Notes under the pieces: model-generated | Databases searched by the model: none | The model's input: only the letters and a program-made list of their open reading frames with translations | What the model was told of the DNA's origin: nothing | NCBI GenBank assembly: GCA_040877415.1 | Contig: JBBDNV010000111.1 | Location: 1 to 20,033, forward strand | Length of the DNA stretch: 20,033 nucleotides | Origin: JBBDNV01 sp040877415 | GTDB taxonomy: Bacteria > Planctomycetota > Planctomycetia > Pirellulales > PALSA-1355 | Direction: 5' to 3' | Translations under genes and position numbers: made by a program | In this document: positions 6,099-13,232 of the stretch, piece after piece | Layout of the letters: the number at the start of each line of letters is the position of its first letter | Position numbering within the stretch: position 1 is the first letter of the stretch

Positions 6099-7667
6099 TC
6101 AGTTGTGTACGGTCGCCGCCTGGGCCCGCTCGTGTTCTTCGACCAGTTCGCGCTTGAGAATCTTCGCCGAAGGGCCCTTGGGCAGCGGCGCGTCTCGAAT
6201 CTCGACGATCCGCGGATACTTGAAGGCCGCGATTCGTTCCTTGCAATAAGCCTTTAACTCCTCTTCCGTGGCCCGGCAGCCGGGCTTGAGATAAACGATC
6301 GCCTTGATTTCCTCGCCCAACTCTTCATGCTTCACGCCCACCACGGCCGCTTCGGCCACGGCCGGATGCTCGTAGAGCAACTCCTCGATTTCGCGCGGGT
6401 AGACGTTGAAACCGCCGCGCAGGATCATGTCCTTCTTGCGGGCCACGATGTACAGATAGCCGTCTTCGTCGAGCTTGCCGATGTCGCCCGAGTAGAACCA
6501 GCCGTCTTTGATGATCTGGGCCGTGGCCTCGGGCTGCTTGTAGTAGCCCTTCATGACGTTGACGCCGCGGATGAGGACTTCGCCCTCTTTACCCGGCGGC
6601 ATGGTGCGGCCGTCGTCGTCGACGATTTTGATCTGGCAGCCCCAGACCGCCTTGCCGCACGATCCGGCCCTGGGAACCACGGGGTCCTGGCTCCAGGTGG
6701 CCGTGGGCGAGGTTTCGGTCAATCCGTATCCCTCGCGAATGTGAAAGCCGTAGTGCTTCTTAAACGTATCGAGCGTTTCCACGGCGATCGGCGCCCCGCC
6801 GCTGGCGCACATCCGCAGCGAGCTCAGATCGTGCTTCGGCCGGTCCGGATGATTGAGCATCGTGACGTACATCGTCGGCACGGCGGCAAAATGCGTCACC
6901 TTGTCGCGCTCGATAAGCTCCATCGTCTTGGCCGGGTCGAAGCGCGTCACCAGCGACAGCGTGCTGCCCAGCGCCAGCACGGTGTTCATCACGCACGACT
7001 GGCCGTACGAGTGAAACAAGGGGAGCACCGCCATGCGCACGTCGTTCTCCCGCGGCACCTCCGTGGTAAACATCGGCAGCACGCGGCACTGATAGAACAA
7101 GTTGAAGTGCGACAGCTCCGCTCCTTTCGGCTTGCCGGTCGTGCCGCTGGTGTACCCGATCGCCGCGGTGTCGTCGGGCGACGTGGCCACGATTTCGAAC
7201 CGCGGCGAACCCGAGCGAACCAGCTCATCGAATCGGTGTACGCCGGCTTCGTCGACCTCGGGCGCCTTGGCCGGAAAATCGACCAGGATCAGGTGCTGGC
7301 ACGTGTCGACGCTGCGATAGGCCGCCAGCGCCTCGTCCAGGTATTCGGTGCAGGCGACGATGCCGATGGCCTCGCTGTCTTCGAGCAAGAATTCAATTTC
7401 GCGCGCCTTGTAAAGGATGTTGATCGGCACCACCACGCCGCCGGTCTTGAGAATGCCGAAATAGCTGACGACGAACTCGGGAATGTTCGGCAGCATGACG
7501 ATCATTTTCTGCCCCCGATGGAGACCGAGTTTCACCAGTGAGCTGGCCAGCCGGTTGGTGGCCGTCTCCAGTTCGGCGTATGTCAACTTCCGCTCGTCGC
7601 AAATGACGGCCGTCTGATCGGGCAAACGCTGCGCGTTCTCCAAGAGCACGATAGCCAGATTCAGCAT
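6099..7667 (-). CDS. Long-chain-fatty-acid--CoA ligase (AMP-forming acyl-CoA synthetase)
   Basis: A 522-residue adenylate-forming enzyme that activates a fatty acid with ATP and CoA. Motifs in order: YTSGTTGKPKG (P-loop, 172-182), PLFHSYGQ, the EGYGLTETSP adenine-site motif, YSGDIG with the ribose-binding Asp, the hinge region RKKDMILRGGFNVYPREIEE, and the C-terminal catalytic lysine in KGPSAKILKREL. Length is normal for the family. The start is set at ATG 7667 (MLNLAIVLLENAQ), with GGGAGA 9 bases upstream; an ATG at 7718 would add 17 atypical residues. The gene reads leftward with the crotonase 110 bases on, and diverges from the thiolase across a 463-base intergenic region. It supplies the acyl-CoA that the thiolase and FadB-like enzyme degrade. 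Chain-length preference cannot be read from the sequence. Confidence 0.93.
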   Translation of the reverse strand: MLNLAIVLLENAQRLPDQTAVICDERKLTYAELETATNRLASSLVKLGLHRGQKMIVMLPNIPEFVVSYFGILKTGGVVVPINILYKAREIEFLLEDSEAIGIVACTEYLDEALAAYRSVDTCQHLILVDFPAKAPEVDEAGVHRFDELVRSGSPRFEIVATSPDDTAAIGYTSGTTGKPKGAELSHFNLFYQCRVLPMFTTEVPRENDVRMAVLPLFHSYGQSCVMNTVLALGSTLSLVTRFDPAKTMELIERDKVTHFAAVPTMYVTMLNHPDRPKHDLSSLRMCASGGAPIAVETLDTFKKHYGFHIREGYGLTETSPTATWSQDPVVPRAGSCGKAVWGCQIKIVDDDGRTMPPGKEGEVLIRGVNVMKGYYKQPEATAQIIKDGWFYSGDIGKLDEDGYLYIVARKKDMILRGGFNVYPREIEELLYEHPAVAEAAVVGVKHEELGEEIKAIVYLKPGCRATEEELKAYCKERIAAFKYPRIVEIRDAPLPKGPSAKILKRELVEEHERAQAATVHN

Positions 7668-7837
7668 GACGCATGTCTCCCGGTTCGGTTCTGACAGACA
7701 CGGCGGCGGCCGGAGCATCCGTCCGCCCCCCGTTTCGCGTCTCTCAGCATAAGCCCAGCGCGGCCCGGGGGCGATTCGGACGCGCGCACCGCCACATGTC
7801 GCCTGGGTTTGGACCGCCGTAACGGCAAGTCGGGCCG

Positions 7838-7865
7838 AAAAAAAATGCCCGCCAACCCCCGGCGG
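7838..7865 (-). terminator. Possible intrinsic terminator or attenuator in the ligase leader
   Basis: Read on the minus strand: CCGCC, a GGGGGTT loop, GGCGG, then GCA and eight T in a row. The stem is short (5 bp) but all G-C and the U-tract is long. It lies upstream of the ligase start (7667) and downstream of the putative operator. If transcription of the ligase begins near 7890, this element would sit in the leader and could act as an attenuator. It could also be chance. Confidence 0.35.
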
Positions 7866-7898
7866 TCTCTTCCCAGCCCGCGCGCCCTGGTGTACATT

Positions 7899-7916
7899 CT
7901 ACCGAACGGACGGTAG
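7899..7916. promoter_or_regulatory. Candidate TetR-family operator
   Basis: CTACCGAACGGACGGTAG is an inverted repeat with 6-bp perfect arms (CTACCG / CGGTAG) and further partial symmetry inside (ACCGAACGG against ACCGTCCGT on the other strand). Palindromes of the ACCG...CGGT type are typical targets of TetR-family repressors, several of which sense acyl-CoA. Its place between divergent fatty-acid genes fits that role. No regulator gene is in the window, so the assignment is inference. Confidence 0.45.
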
Positions 7917-7958
7917 GCGCCAACAGGGCCGCTCGTTTTGACCTGCTAGAGCGCCGGC

Positions 7959-7980
7959 CATGCCGGAGTTTTCCGGCATG
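7959..7980 (+). other. 9-bp perfect hairpin in thiolase leader
   Basis: CATGCCGGA and TCCGGCATG form a perfect 9-bp stem with a GTTT loop, about 150 bases before the thiolase start. There is no T-tract after it, so it is not a standard terminator. It could be an mRNA-stabilising structure or a second protein-binding palindrome. Confidence 0.4.
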
Positions 7981-8130
7981 CCGGTCGTCCACCGTCTCGC
8001 GTCCGCTGTCGGCGGTCGATTTCCGACCCCACGAGGTACACGTCGGGGTGCTCGATCACCTGCACCTGGTTCGCGCCCGCCGCGGGCGCCGACCGGTGCC
8101 AAACTACCGTCCAAACGGGAGAACCTACCG

Positions 8131-9321
8131 ATGAGAGAAGCCGTCGTCGTTGCCCATTCGCGGACGCCTTTGGCCAAGAGCTTCCGCGGCTCGTTCAATC
8201 TCACGCGGCCCGACGATCTGGCCGCTCACTGCATTACGGACGTACTGAAAAAGGTCCCCCAGCTCGACGCGTCCGAAATCGAAGACGTCTACCTGGGCTG
8301 CGCCAATCCCGAAGGCACGCAGGGCACCAACGTGGCCCGCGTGGCCGCCATTCGCGCCGGATTGCCCGTCACGGTGGCCGGCGCCACGATCAATCGCTTT
8401 TGTTCTTCCGGCTTGCAGGCCGTGGCGCTGGCCTGCCATCAGATCACGAACGAAGGTGTCGACGTGATGCTGGCCGGGGGCGTGGAAAGCATCACGGCCA
8501 TTCAGGGACGCCGCGGCGAGCCCAACCCGTGGGTCAAAGAGCGCAAGCCCGGAATCTACATGGTCATGGGCGACACGGCCGAAGTCGTCGCCAAACGCTA
8601 CAAGATCAGCCGCCAAACGCAAGACGAATACGCGCTGTCGAGCCAACAGCGCACCGCCCGGGCGCAGGCCGAAGGCTACCTCGACGAAGAGCTTGCGCCG
8701 ATGAAAGTCACCCGCGGCATCGTCGACAAGCAGACCGGCGAAATCACGAGCAAGGAAGAACACACGATCGTCAAGGACGAGTGCAATCGTGCCGACACGA
8801 CCCTGGAAGGCTTGTTGAAGCTCAAGCCGTACTTCGATCCGGACAGCGGTGAAGGCACGGTCACCGCCGGCAACGCTTCGCAGATGTCCGACGGAGCCAG
8901 CGTGTGCGTGGTCATGTCGCGCGAGCGGGCCGAAACGCTGGGCATCAAGCCCAAGCTGGTGTTCCGCGGCTTCCAGGTGGCCGGCTGCGAGCCGGACGAA
9001 ATGGGGATCGGACCGGTGTTCGCCGTGCCCAAGCTGCTCCGGCGAAACGGCCTCACGATCGACGACGTTGATCTGTGGGAGTTGAACGAGGCGTTCGCCG
9101 TGCAGGTCGTTTATTGCCGCGATTCTCTGGGCCTCGATTCCAAAAAGCTCAACGTCAACGGCGGCTCGGTCGCCATCGGCCATCCGTTCGGCATGACCGG
9201 TTCGCGGATGGTCGGCACGATCGCCAATGAAATGCTGCGCCGCAAAGCCCGATACGGCGTCGTGACCATGTGCATCGGAGGAGGGCAGGGGGCCGCCGGC
9301 CTGTTCGAGGCCTGCCTGTAA
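8131..9321 (+). CDS. fadA: Acetyl-CoA C-acyltransferase (3-ketoacyl-CoA thiolase, FadA type)
   Basis: A 396-residue thiolase that cleaves 3-ketoacyl-CoA with CoA, the last step of each beta-oxidation round. All catalytic parts are present: nucleophile C91 in NRFCSSGLQAVA, NEAFA, the H351 motif GHPFGMTG, and C381 in CIGGGQGAAGLFE. HPFGMTG is the variant I associate with long-chain degradative thiolases rather than acetoacetyl-CoA thiolases, which read HPIGASG or similar. The start is ATG 8131, with GGGAGAA upstream; the open frame runs back to 7960, but that stretch has no family similarity. It is first in a + strand series with the dehalogenase-like gene (42 bases downstream) and the FadB-like gene. 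In many bacteria FadA and FadB form a complex, and the pair here probably does too, though one gene lies between them. Confidence 0.93.
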   Translation: MREAVVVAHSRTPLAKSFRGSFNLTRPDDLAAHCITDVLKKVPQLDASEIEDVYLGCANPEGTQGTNVARVAAIRAGLPVTVAGATINRFCSSGLQAVALACHQITNEGVDVMLAGGVESITAIQGRRGEPNPWVKERKPGIYMVMGDTAEVVAKRYKISRQTQDEYALSSQQRTARAQAEGYLDEELAPMKVTRGIVDKQTGEITSKEEHTIVKDECNRADTTLEGLLKLKPYFDPDSGEGTVTAGNASQMSDGASVCVVMSRERAETLGIKPKLVFRGFQVAGCEPDEMGIGPVFAVPKLLRRNGLTIDDVDLWELNEAFAVQVVYCRDSLGLDSKKLNVNGGSVAIGHPFGMTGSRMVGTIANEMLRRKARYGVVTMCIGGGQGAAGLFEACL

Positions 9322-9363
9322 AATTTCTCCCCTCGGTGCCACCCCGGGAAGCAACCAGCGACC

Positions 9364-10347
9364 ATGATCACGCGTGCCTTGCTTTTTCTTACCCTTGTGT
9401 CCACCCTCTCGCCGGTCGCCGCGGATGATCCAAAAACCTCAGGAGGCGGTTCGATGAAAGCCCTGCGAACTCCCGACGAGCGGTTTCGCGATCTCGCCGA
9501 CTTCCCCTACGAGCCGCATTACGTCGACGTGCAAGACGGCCTGCGCATGGCCTACGTCGAAGCAGGAACGGGAGACGTGATCCTCTGCGTCCACGGCGAG
9601 CCTTCCTGGAGCTACTTGTATCGCAAAATGATTCCGCCGCTGGCGAAGCACGGACGCGTCGTCGCCGTCGACCTGATCGGCTTCGGGCGATCCGACAAGC
9701 CGGTGGGCAAGGAATCGTATACGTACGCCCTGCACCACGACGCGCTGGCGTCGTTCATCAAGCAGTTGGATCTCAAGCGCATCACGCTGGTCTGCCAGGA
9801 TTGGGGCGGATTGCTCGGGTTGCCGATCGCCACCGAAATGCCCGAGCGTTTCGCGCGGCTGGTGATCATGAACACCGGGCTGCCGGTGGGCGGCAAATCG
9901 CCGTCGGCGGGATTCTCGGCCTGGCGGGCATTTGCCGAACGGTCCAAGGACATGGACATCGGCCGCGTTTTGCAAGGGGCCACGGTCAGCGAGTTGCCGA
10001 GCGAAGTTCTAGCCGCCTACAACGCCCCCTTTCCCGACGTCAGCTACAAGGACGGGGCGCTCAAGTTTCCGCTCTTGGTGCCGATCTCCGAAGACGCCGA
10101 GGCCTTGCCGCACATGCGCAAGGCGGCCGAGGCGTTCAAATCGTGGACGGGGCCGGTGCTGGTGATGTTTTCCGACAAGGACCCGGTGACCGGCGGCGGA
10201 GACAAGTTCTTCCGCAAGCTCATTCCCACGGCCGCCGACGAGCCGGAAATCACGATTCACGATGCCGGCCACTTCCTGCAGGAAGACAAGGGACAAGAGA
10301 TCGCCGGCCACATCATCGAATTCATCAAACGCCGCCCCATCCCTTGA
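9364..10347 (+). CDS. Haloalkane dehalogenase-like alpha/beta hydrolase (HLD-I type), possible signal peptide
   Basis: A 327-residue alpha/beta hydrolase that carries the full haloalkane dehalogenase set: CVHGEPSWSYLYRKM (oxyanion E79, W82), nucleophile D146 followed by halide-binding W147 in CQDWGG, a second halide-binding Trp in the cap (W187, GFSAWRAF), acid D273 in FSDKDPVTGGG, and H303 in DAGHFLQED. The order nucleophile-acid-His fits subfamily I (DhlA-like). ATG 9364 gives a classic signal peptide (MITRALLFLTLVSTLSPVAA, cut near ADD). An internal ATG at 9454 begins MKALRTPDERF, the usual start of cytoplasmic family members, and has a perfect AGGAGG 7 bases upstream, while the first ATG has only a weak site. 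Both starts are possible. The substrate is unknown; a role in epoxide or ester hydrolysis instead of dehalogenation cannot be excluded. It lies between the thiolase and FadB-like genes. Confidence 0.82.
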   Translation: MITRALLFLTLVSTLSPVAADDPKTSGGGSMKALRTPDERFRDLADFPYEPHYVDVQDGLRMAYVEAGTGDVILCVHGEPSWSYLYRKMIPPLAKHGRVVAVDLIGFGRSDKPVGKESYTYALHHDALASFIKQLDLKRITLVCQDWGGLLGLPIATEMPERFARLVIMNTGLPVGGKSPSAGFSAWRAFAERSKDMDIGRVLQGATVSELPSEVLAAYNAPFPDVSYKDGALKFPLLVPISEDAEALPHMRKAAEAFKSWTGPVLVMFSDKDPVTGGGDKFFRKLIPTAADEPEITIHDAGHFLQEDKGQEIAGHIIEFIKRRPIP

Positions 10348-10380
10348 ACGGGCCGGCGGAAGCGTTACGGTAATAAAACC

Positions 10381-10395
10381 CTAAACCGCAAGCGG
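10381..10395. repeat. Intergenic CCGCAAGCGG motif, occurrence 1
   Basis: CTAAACCGCAAGCGG lies between the dehalogenase-like and FadB-like genes. Its first 14 bases recur exactly at 13944-13957 and the core CCGCAAGCGG recurs at 13204. The core is a short palindrome that on the minus strand reads CCGCTTGCGGTTT, like a small terminator hairpin with a U-start. Probably a dispersed intergenic motif of this genome. Confidence 0.4.
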
Positions 10396-10426
10396 TAATT
10401 GATAACGAACCACGAGGACGATTCCC

Positions 10427-12553
10427 ATGAGCGAACTGGTCACACTTACAAAAGACGGTGATATCGGCGTGATCACGATCAACAACCCGCCGGTTAACGC
10501 GCTGAGCCCCGGCGTGCCCGAGGGAATCAAGGCCTCGGTCGAAGCCGCCGCCCAAGACGATTCTGTGAAAGCCATCGTGCTCATCGGCGCCGGACGATCG
10601 TTCATCGCCGGCGCCGACATCAAGGAATTCGGCAAGATGACCGCGGGCCAGAAGGACCGGGGAGTCGGCTTCAATCCGATCCTGCGCATGATCGAGGATT
10701 GCCCCAAGCCGATCGTCGCCGCGATTCACGGCACGGCGTTTGGCGGCGGATTGGAGACCGCCATGGCCTGCCACTATCGCGTGGCGGTTCCCCAGGCTCT
10801 GGTGGGCCAACCCGAGGTCAAGCTGGGCATCATTCCCGGCGCGGCCGGCACGCAGCGTCTGCCGCGGTTGGCCGGCGTGCAAATTGCCGCGGAAATGTGC
10901 GCCTTCGGCGACCCGGTTTCCGCGCCCCAAGCGCACGAGGCCGGCATCATCGACAAGGTCATCGAAGGCGACCTGCTCGCCGGCGCCGTGGCCTACGCCC
11001 GCGAATTGGTTAAGGCCGGCAAGCCGCCGCGCAAGACCCGCGAGCTCACCGACAAGATCTCCAATAAGGCGGTGAACGAAAAGGCCCTGGCCGCGGTGCG
11101 CGACGCCGTGAAGAAGCGCGCCCGCGGGCTGTTCGCCCCCGGCAAGGCCCTCGACGCGGTGGAAGCGGCCACGAAGCTGTCGTTCGACGAGGGCCTCGCC
11201 AAAGAGCAGGAGCTGTTCAAAGAGTGTCTGTTCTCCGATCAGTCGAAGGCCATGATTCACGTCTTTTTCGGCGAACGGGCCGTGGCCAAGATTCCCGGCA
11301 TCCCCAAGGACCAGCCGCTGGTGGACATCAAACGGGCCGCGGTTGTCGGCGGCGGCACGATGGGCGGCGGCATCACGATGAACTACGCCAACGCCGGCAT
11401 CCCCGTCCTCTTTAAGGAGGTTTCGCAGGAGGCGCTCGACCGCGGAATGTCGATCATCAAGAAGAATTACGCCGCCACGGTCTCCAAGGGACGGCTCACG
11501 CAAAAACAGATGGACGAGCGGATGGCGCGTATCGAGCCGACCTTGACCTACGACAAGTTCAAGGAGGCCGACATCGTGGTCGAGGCCGTGTTCGAAGAAA
11601 TGGCGCTTAAGAAGAAGGTTTTCGGCGAGCTGGAAAAGGCGACGCGGCCCGAGACGATTCTGGCCAGCAACACCTCGACGTTGAACATCGACGAGATCGC
11701 CTCGGCCACGTCGCGACCCGACAAGGTGATCGGCCATCACTACTTCAGCCCGGCCAACGTGATGCGGGTCATCGAAATCGTGCGCGGCAAAAAATCCAGC
11801 GACACGGTGATCGCCACGTCGATGGCGTTGGCCAAAAGGCTCAACAAGGTGGGCATCCTGGTGGGTAACTGCCGCGGGTTCCTCGGTAACCGGATGTTCC
11901 ATTGTTATCAGCGCGAGGCCCAGTTCCTGCTCGAAGAAGGGGCCCGCGTCGAACAGGTCGACAAGGTGCTCTACGATTTCGGCATGGCCATGGGCCCGCA
12001 CGCGGTGGGCGATCTGGCCGGCCTGGACGTCGGCTGGCGCATTCGCAAGGAGTACAAGCACCTGGAGCCTGCGGGCGTTCGCCAGCCGCTGGTGGTCGAT
12101 CGGATCTGCGAAATGGGACGCTACGGCCAAAAAACCGGCGCCGGCTGGTACAAGTACGAGCCGGGCAGCCGCCTGCCGATCCCCGATCCCGAAGTGCAGA
12201 AGCTGATCGAGGAAACGGCCGAAAAGGCCGGCATCAAAAGGCGCCCGATTTCGGACCAGGAAATCCTCGAGCGCACGCTGTACGCCCTCGTGAACGAAGG
12301 CGCCACCATCCTGTCCGAAGGCATCGCCTTGCGGGCCGTCGACATCGACATGCTCTACATCCTGGGCTACGGCTTCCCGGCCCATCGCGGCGGGCCGATG
12401 TGGCATGCCGACACGGTCGGGCTCAAGAACGTCTATGACAAAGTGTGCGAGTTCGAAAAGCGGCAGGGCAGCCTGTGGACTCCCTCGCCGCTACTCAAAG
12501 AACTCGCCGAAAGCGGCCAGACATTTGCCGATTTCGACAAAACCAAATCGTAG
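10427..12553 (+). CDS. fadJ: Bifunctional enoyl-CoA hydratase / 3-hydroxyacyl-CoA dehydrogenase (FadB/FadJ/MFE-1 type)
   Basis: A 708-residue enzyme for steps two and three of beta-oxidation. Residues 1-190 are a crotonase domain with both classical catalytic glutamates (E110 in FGGGLETAMA, E130 in GQPEVKLGIIPG) and the oxyanion segment FIAGADIKEF. From about 305 an NAD-binding dehydrogenase domain follows (VVGGGTMGGG), with the catalytic His in GHHYFSPANVM (about residue 436) and the substrate segment NCRGFLGNRMF. Two C-terminal helical domains complete it (FGMAMGPHAVGDLAGLDVG; GYGFPAHRGGPMWHAD). Length and order match FadB/FadJ and peroxisomal MFE-1; which subtype is not certain, so the symbol is tentative. 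The start ATG 10427 has GAGGA 10 bases upstream. Partner of the thiolase gene upstream. No acyl-CoA dehydrogenase gene is in the window. Confidence 0.93.
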   Translation: MSELVTLTKDGDIGVITINNPPVNALSPGVPEGIKASVEAAAQDDSVKAIVLIGAGRSFIAGADIKEFGKMTAGQKDRGVGFNPILRMIEDCPKPIVAAIHGTAFGGGLETAMACHYRVAVPQALVGQPEVKLGIIPGAAGTQRLPRLAGVQIAAEMCAFGDPVSAPQAHEAGIIDKVIEGDLLAGAVAYARELVKAGKPPRKTRELTDKISNKAVNEKALAAVRDAVKKRARGLFAPGKALDAVEAATKLSFDEGLAKEQELFKECLFSDQSKAMIHVFFGERAVAKIPGIPKDQPLVDIKRAAVVGGGTMGGGITMNYANAGIPVLFKEVSQEALDRGMSIIKKNYAATVSKGRLTQKQMDERMARIEPTLTYDKFKEADIVVEAVFEEMALKKKVFGELEKATRPETILASNTSTLNIDEIASATSRPDKVIGHHYFSPANVMRVIEIVRGKKSSDTVIATSMALAKRLNKVGILVGNCRGFLGNRMFHCYQREAQFLLEEGARVEQVDKVLYDFGMAMGPHAVGDLAGLDVGWRIRKEYKHLEPAGVRQPLVVDRICEMGRYGQKTGAGWYKYEPGSRLPIPDPEVQKLIEETAEKAGIKRRPISDQEILERTLYALVNEGATILSEGIALRAVDIDMLYILGYGFPAHRGGPMWHADTVGLKNVYDKVCEFEKRQGSLWTPSPLLKELAESGQTFADFDKTKS

Positions 12554-12604
12554 GATTTTTTGCTCGCGCTGTGTGAGCGTGCCAGCGGGATTTGACAAAA
12601 CGTA

Positions 12605-12632
12605 AAGCCCAGGGAAGGCCTTCCCTGGGCTT
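12605..12632. terminator. 28-bp perfect palindrome after the FadB-like gene
   Basis: AAGCCCAGGGAAGG is followed directly by its exact reverse complement, giving a 14-bp stem (12 bp without the A/T ends) with no spacer. No T-tract follows on the + strand; on the minus strand it is followed by TTTACGTTTTG. It could form a strong transcript-ending or mRNA-protecting hairpin for the 10427-12553 gene, or be a bidirectional terminator. It stands 51 bases after the stop codon. Confidence 0.5.
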
Positions 12633-12656
12633 GAATGAATTGAAAAAACCAAGAAT

Positions 12657-12678
12657 GTCAGGCACGGCATTGCCTGAC
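12657..12678. repeat. Second inverted repeat upstream of the thioesterase gene
   Basis: GTCAGGCA and TGCCTGAC form a perfect 8-bp stem around a CGGCAT loop, 24 bases after the larger palindrome and 11 bases before the thioesterase ATG. In an RNA it would sit over the ribosome binding region of that gene, which has no visible Shine-Dalgarno. The two neighbouring palindromes may together be a small dispersed REP-like element. Confidence 0.45.
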
Positions 12679-12689
12679 CTGCCGATTGT

Positions 12690-13184
12690 ATGCAAAAGAG
12701 AATCGCGCCGGTGGACCTGGAAGGATTGCCGATCACGTATCGCAAGGAGATTCCGGAAAGCTATCGCGATGAAATGGGCCACATGAACGTCATGTGGTAT
12801 ACCCATTTGTTCAGCTACGCGTTCGACAAGTTCGGCGAGCTGTGGGGATTCAACTGGGCCAATTGGAAGGCGCGGGGAGTCGGCAGCTTCGTGCTCCAGA
12901 CGCACATCCGCTACCTGGCGGAAGTGCGCGTCGGCCAACACGTCACGCTGCGCAGCCGGGCGCTAGCGCGCAGCGCCAAGCGGTTCCACTACATGCACTT
13001 CATGACCGTCGACGAAACCGAAGTGTTGGCCGCCACGTCGGAACAGATCAGCGCGCATATGGACATGCGCATCCGCCGCATGTCGCCGCTGGCGCCCGAC
13101 GTGGCCGCCCGGTTCGACGAGCTGGTCGCCCGGCAGAACGAGCTCGGCTGGGACCCGCCGGTGTGCGGAGCGATGACGCCATAG
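12690..13184 (+). CDS. Acyl-CoA thioesterase, 4HBT hotdog family
   Basis: A 164-residue hotdog-fold protein. The N-terminal active-site motif RDEMGHMNVMWYTHLF matches the 4-hydroxybenzoyl-CoA thioesterase pattern, with D27, H31 and N33 in the usual places, followed by the long central helix (SYAFDKFGELWGF) and the strands VLQTHIRYLAEVRVGQHVTL and KRFHYMHFMTV. The family hydrolyses acyl-CoA to free acid and CoA, which fits an overflow-relief role beside beta-oxidation genes. Length is typical. The start is ATG 12690, but no Shine-Dalgarno is seen and a hairpin ends 11 bases before it; ATG at 12777 would cut the motif, so 12690 is preferred. It converges on phoU with 48 bases between the stops. 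Confidence 0.82.
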   Translation: MQKRIAPVDLEGLPITYRKEIPESYRDEMGHMNVMWYTHLFSYAFDKFGELWGFNWANWKARGVGSFVLQTHIRYLAEVRVGQHVTLRSRALARSAKRFHYMHFMTVDETEVLAATSEQISAHMDMRIRRMSPLAPDVAARFDELVARQNELGWDPPVCGAMTP

Positions 13185-13202
13185 CGGCGGGTGCCATGCA
13201 AA

Positions 13203-13214
13203 GCCGCAAGCGGC
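13203..13214 (-). terminator. Short hairpin between convergent thioesterase and phoU genes
   Basis: GCCGCAAGCGGC on the + strand reads GCCGCTTGCGGCTTTG on the minus strand, a short GC hairpin followed by three T, 18 bases after the phoU stop. It is the third copy of the CCGCAAGCGG-type motif. It is a weak but plausible end for the pst-phoU transcript. Confidence 0.4.
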
Positions 13215-13232
13215 CGCCTGCCTAAATCGGCT

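Larger units (their letters stand above)
7668..8130. promoter_or_regulatory. Divergent intergenic region between ligase and thiolase genes
   Basis: 463 bases with no supported gene; the open frames crossing it are extensions of the two flanking genes and have atypical composition. It must hold the promoters for both directions. Visible elements, listed separately, are an 18-base palindrome (7899-7916), a leftward-facing hairpin followed by eight T (7838-7865) and a 9-bp hairpin (7959-7980). I could not identify a clear -35/-10 pair in either direction. Confidence 0.6.

Noticed and set aside
5989..6246. N-terminal extension of the crotonase
   Set aside because: The segment has Arg/Gly-rich shadow composition, partly overlaps the ligase gene, and a good AGGAG site precedes ATG 5988.
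10325..12406. A 693-residue minus-strand open frame opposite the FadB-like gene
   Set aside because: The + strand protein has complete catalytic motifs in two enzyme domains. The long antisense frame results from high GC at third codon positions and has a His/Asp/Gly/Arg-rich composition with no recognisable domain.
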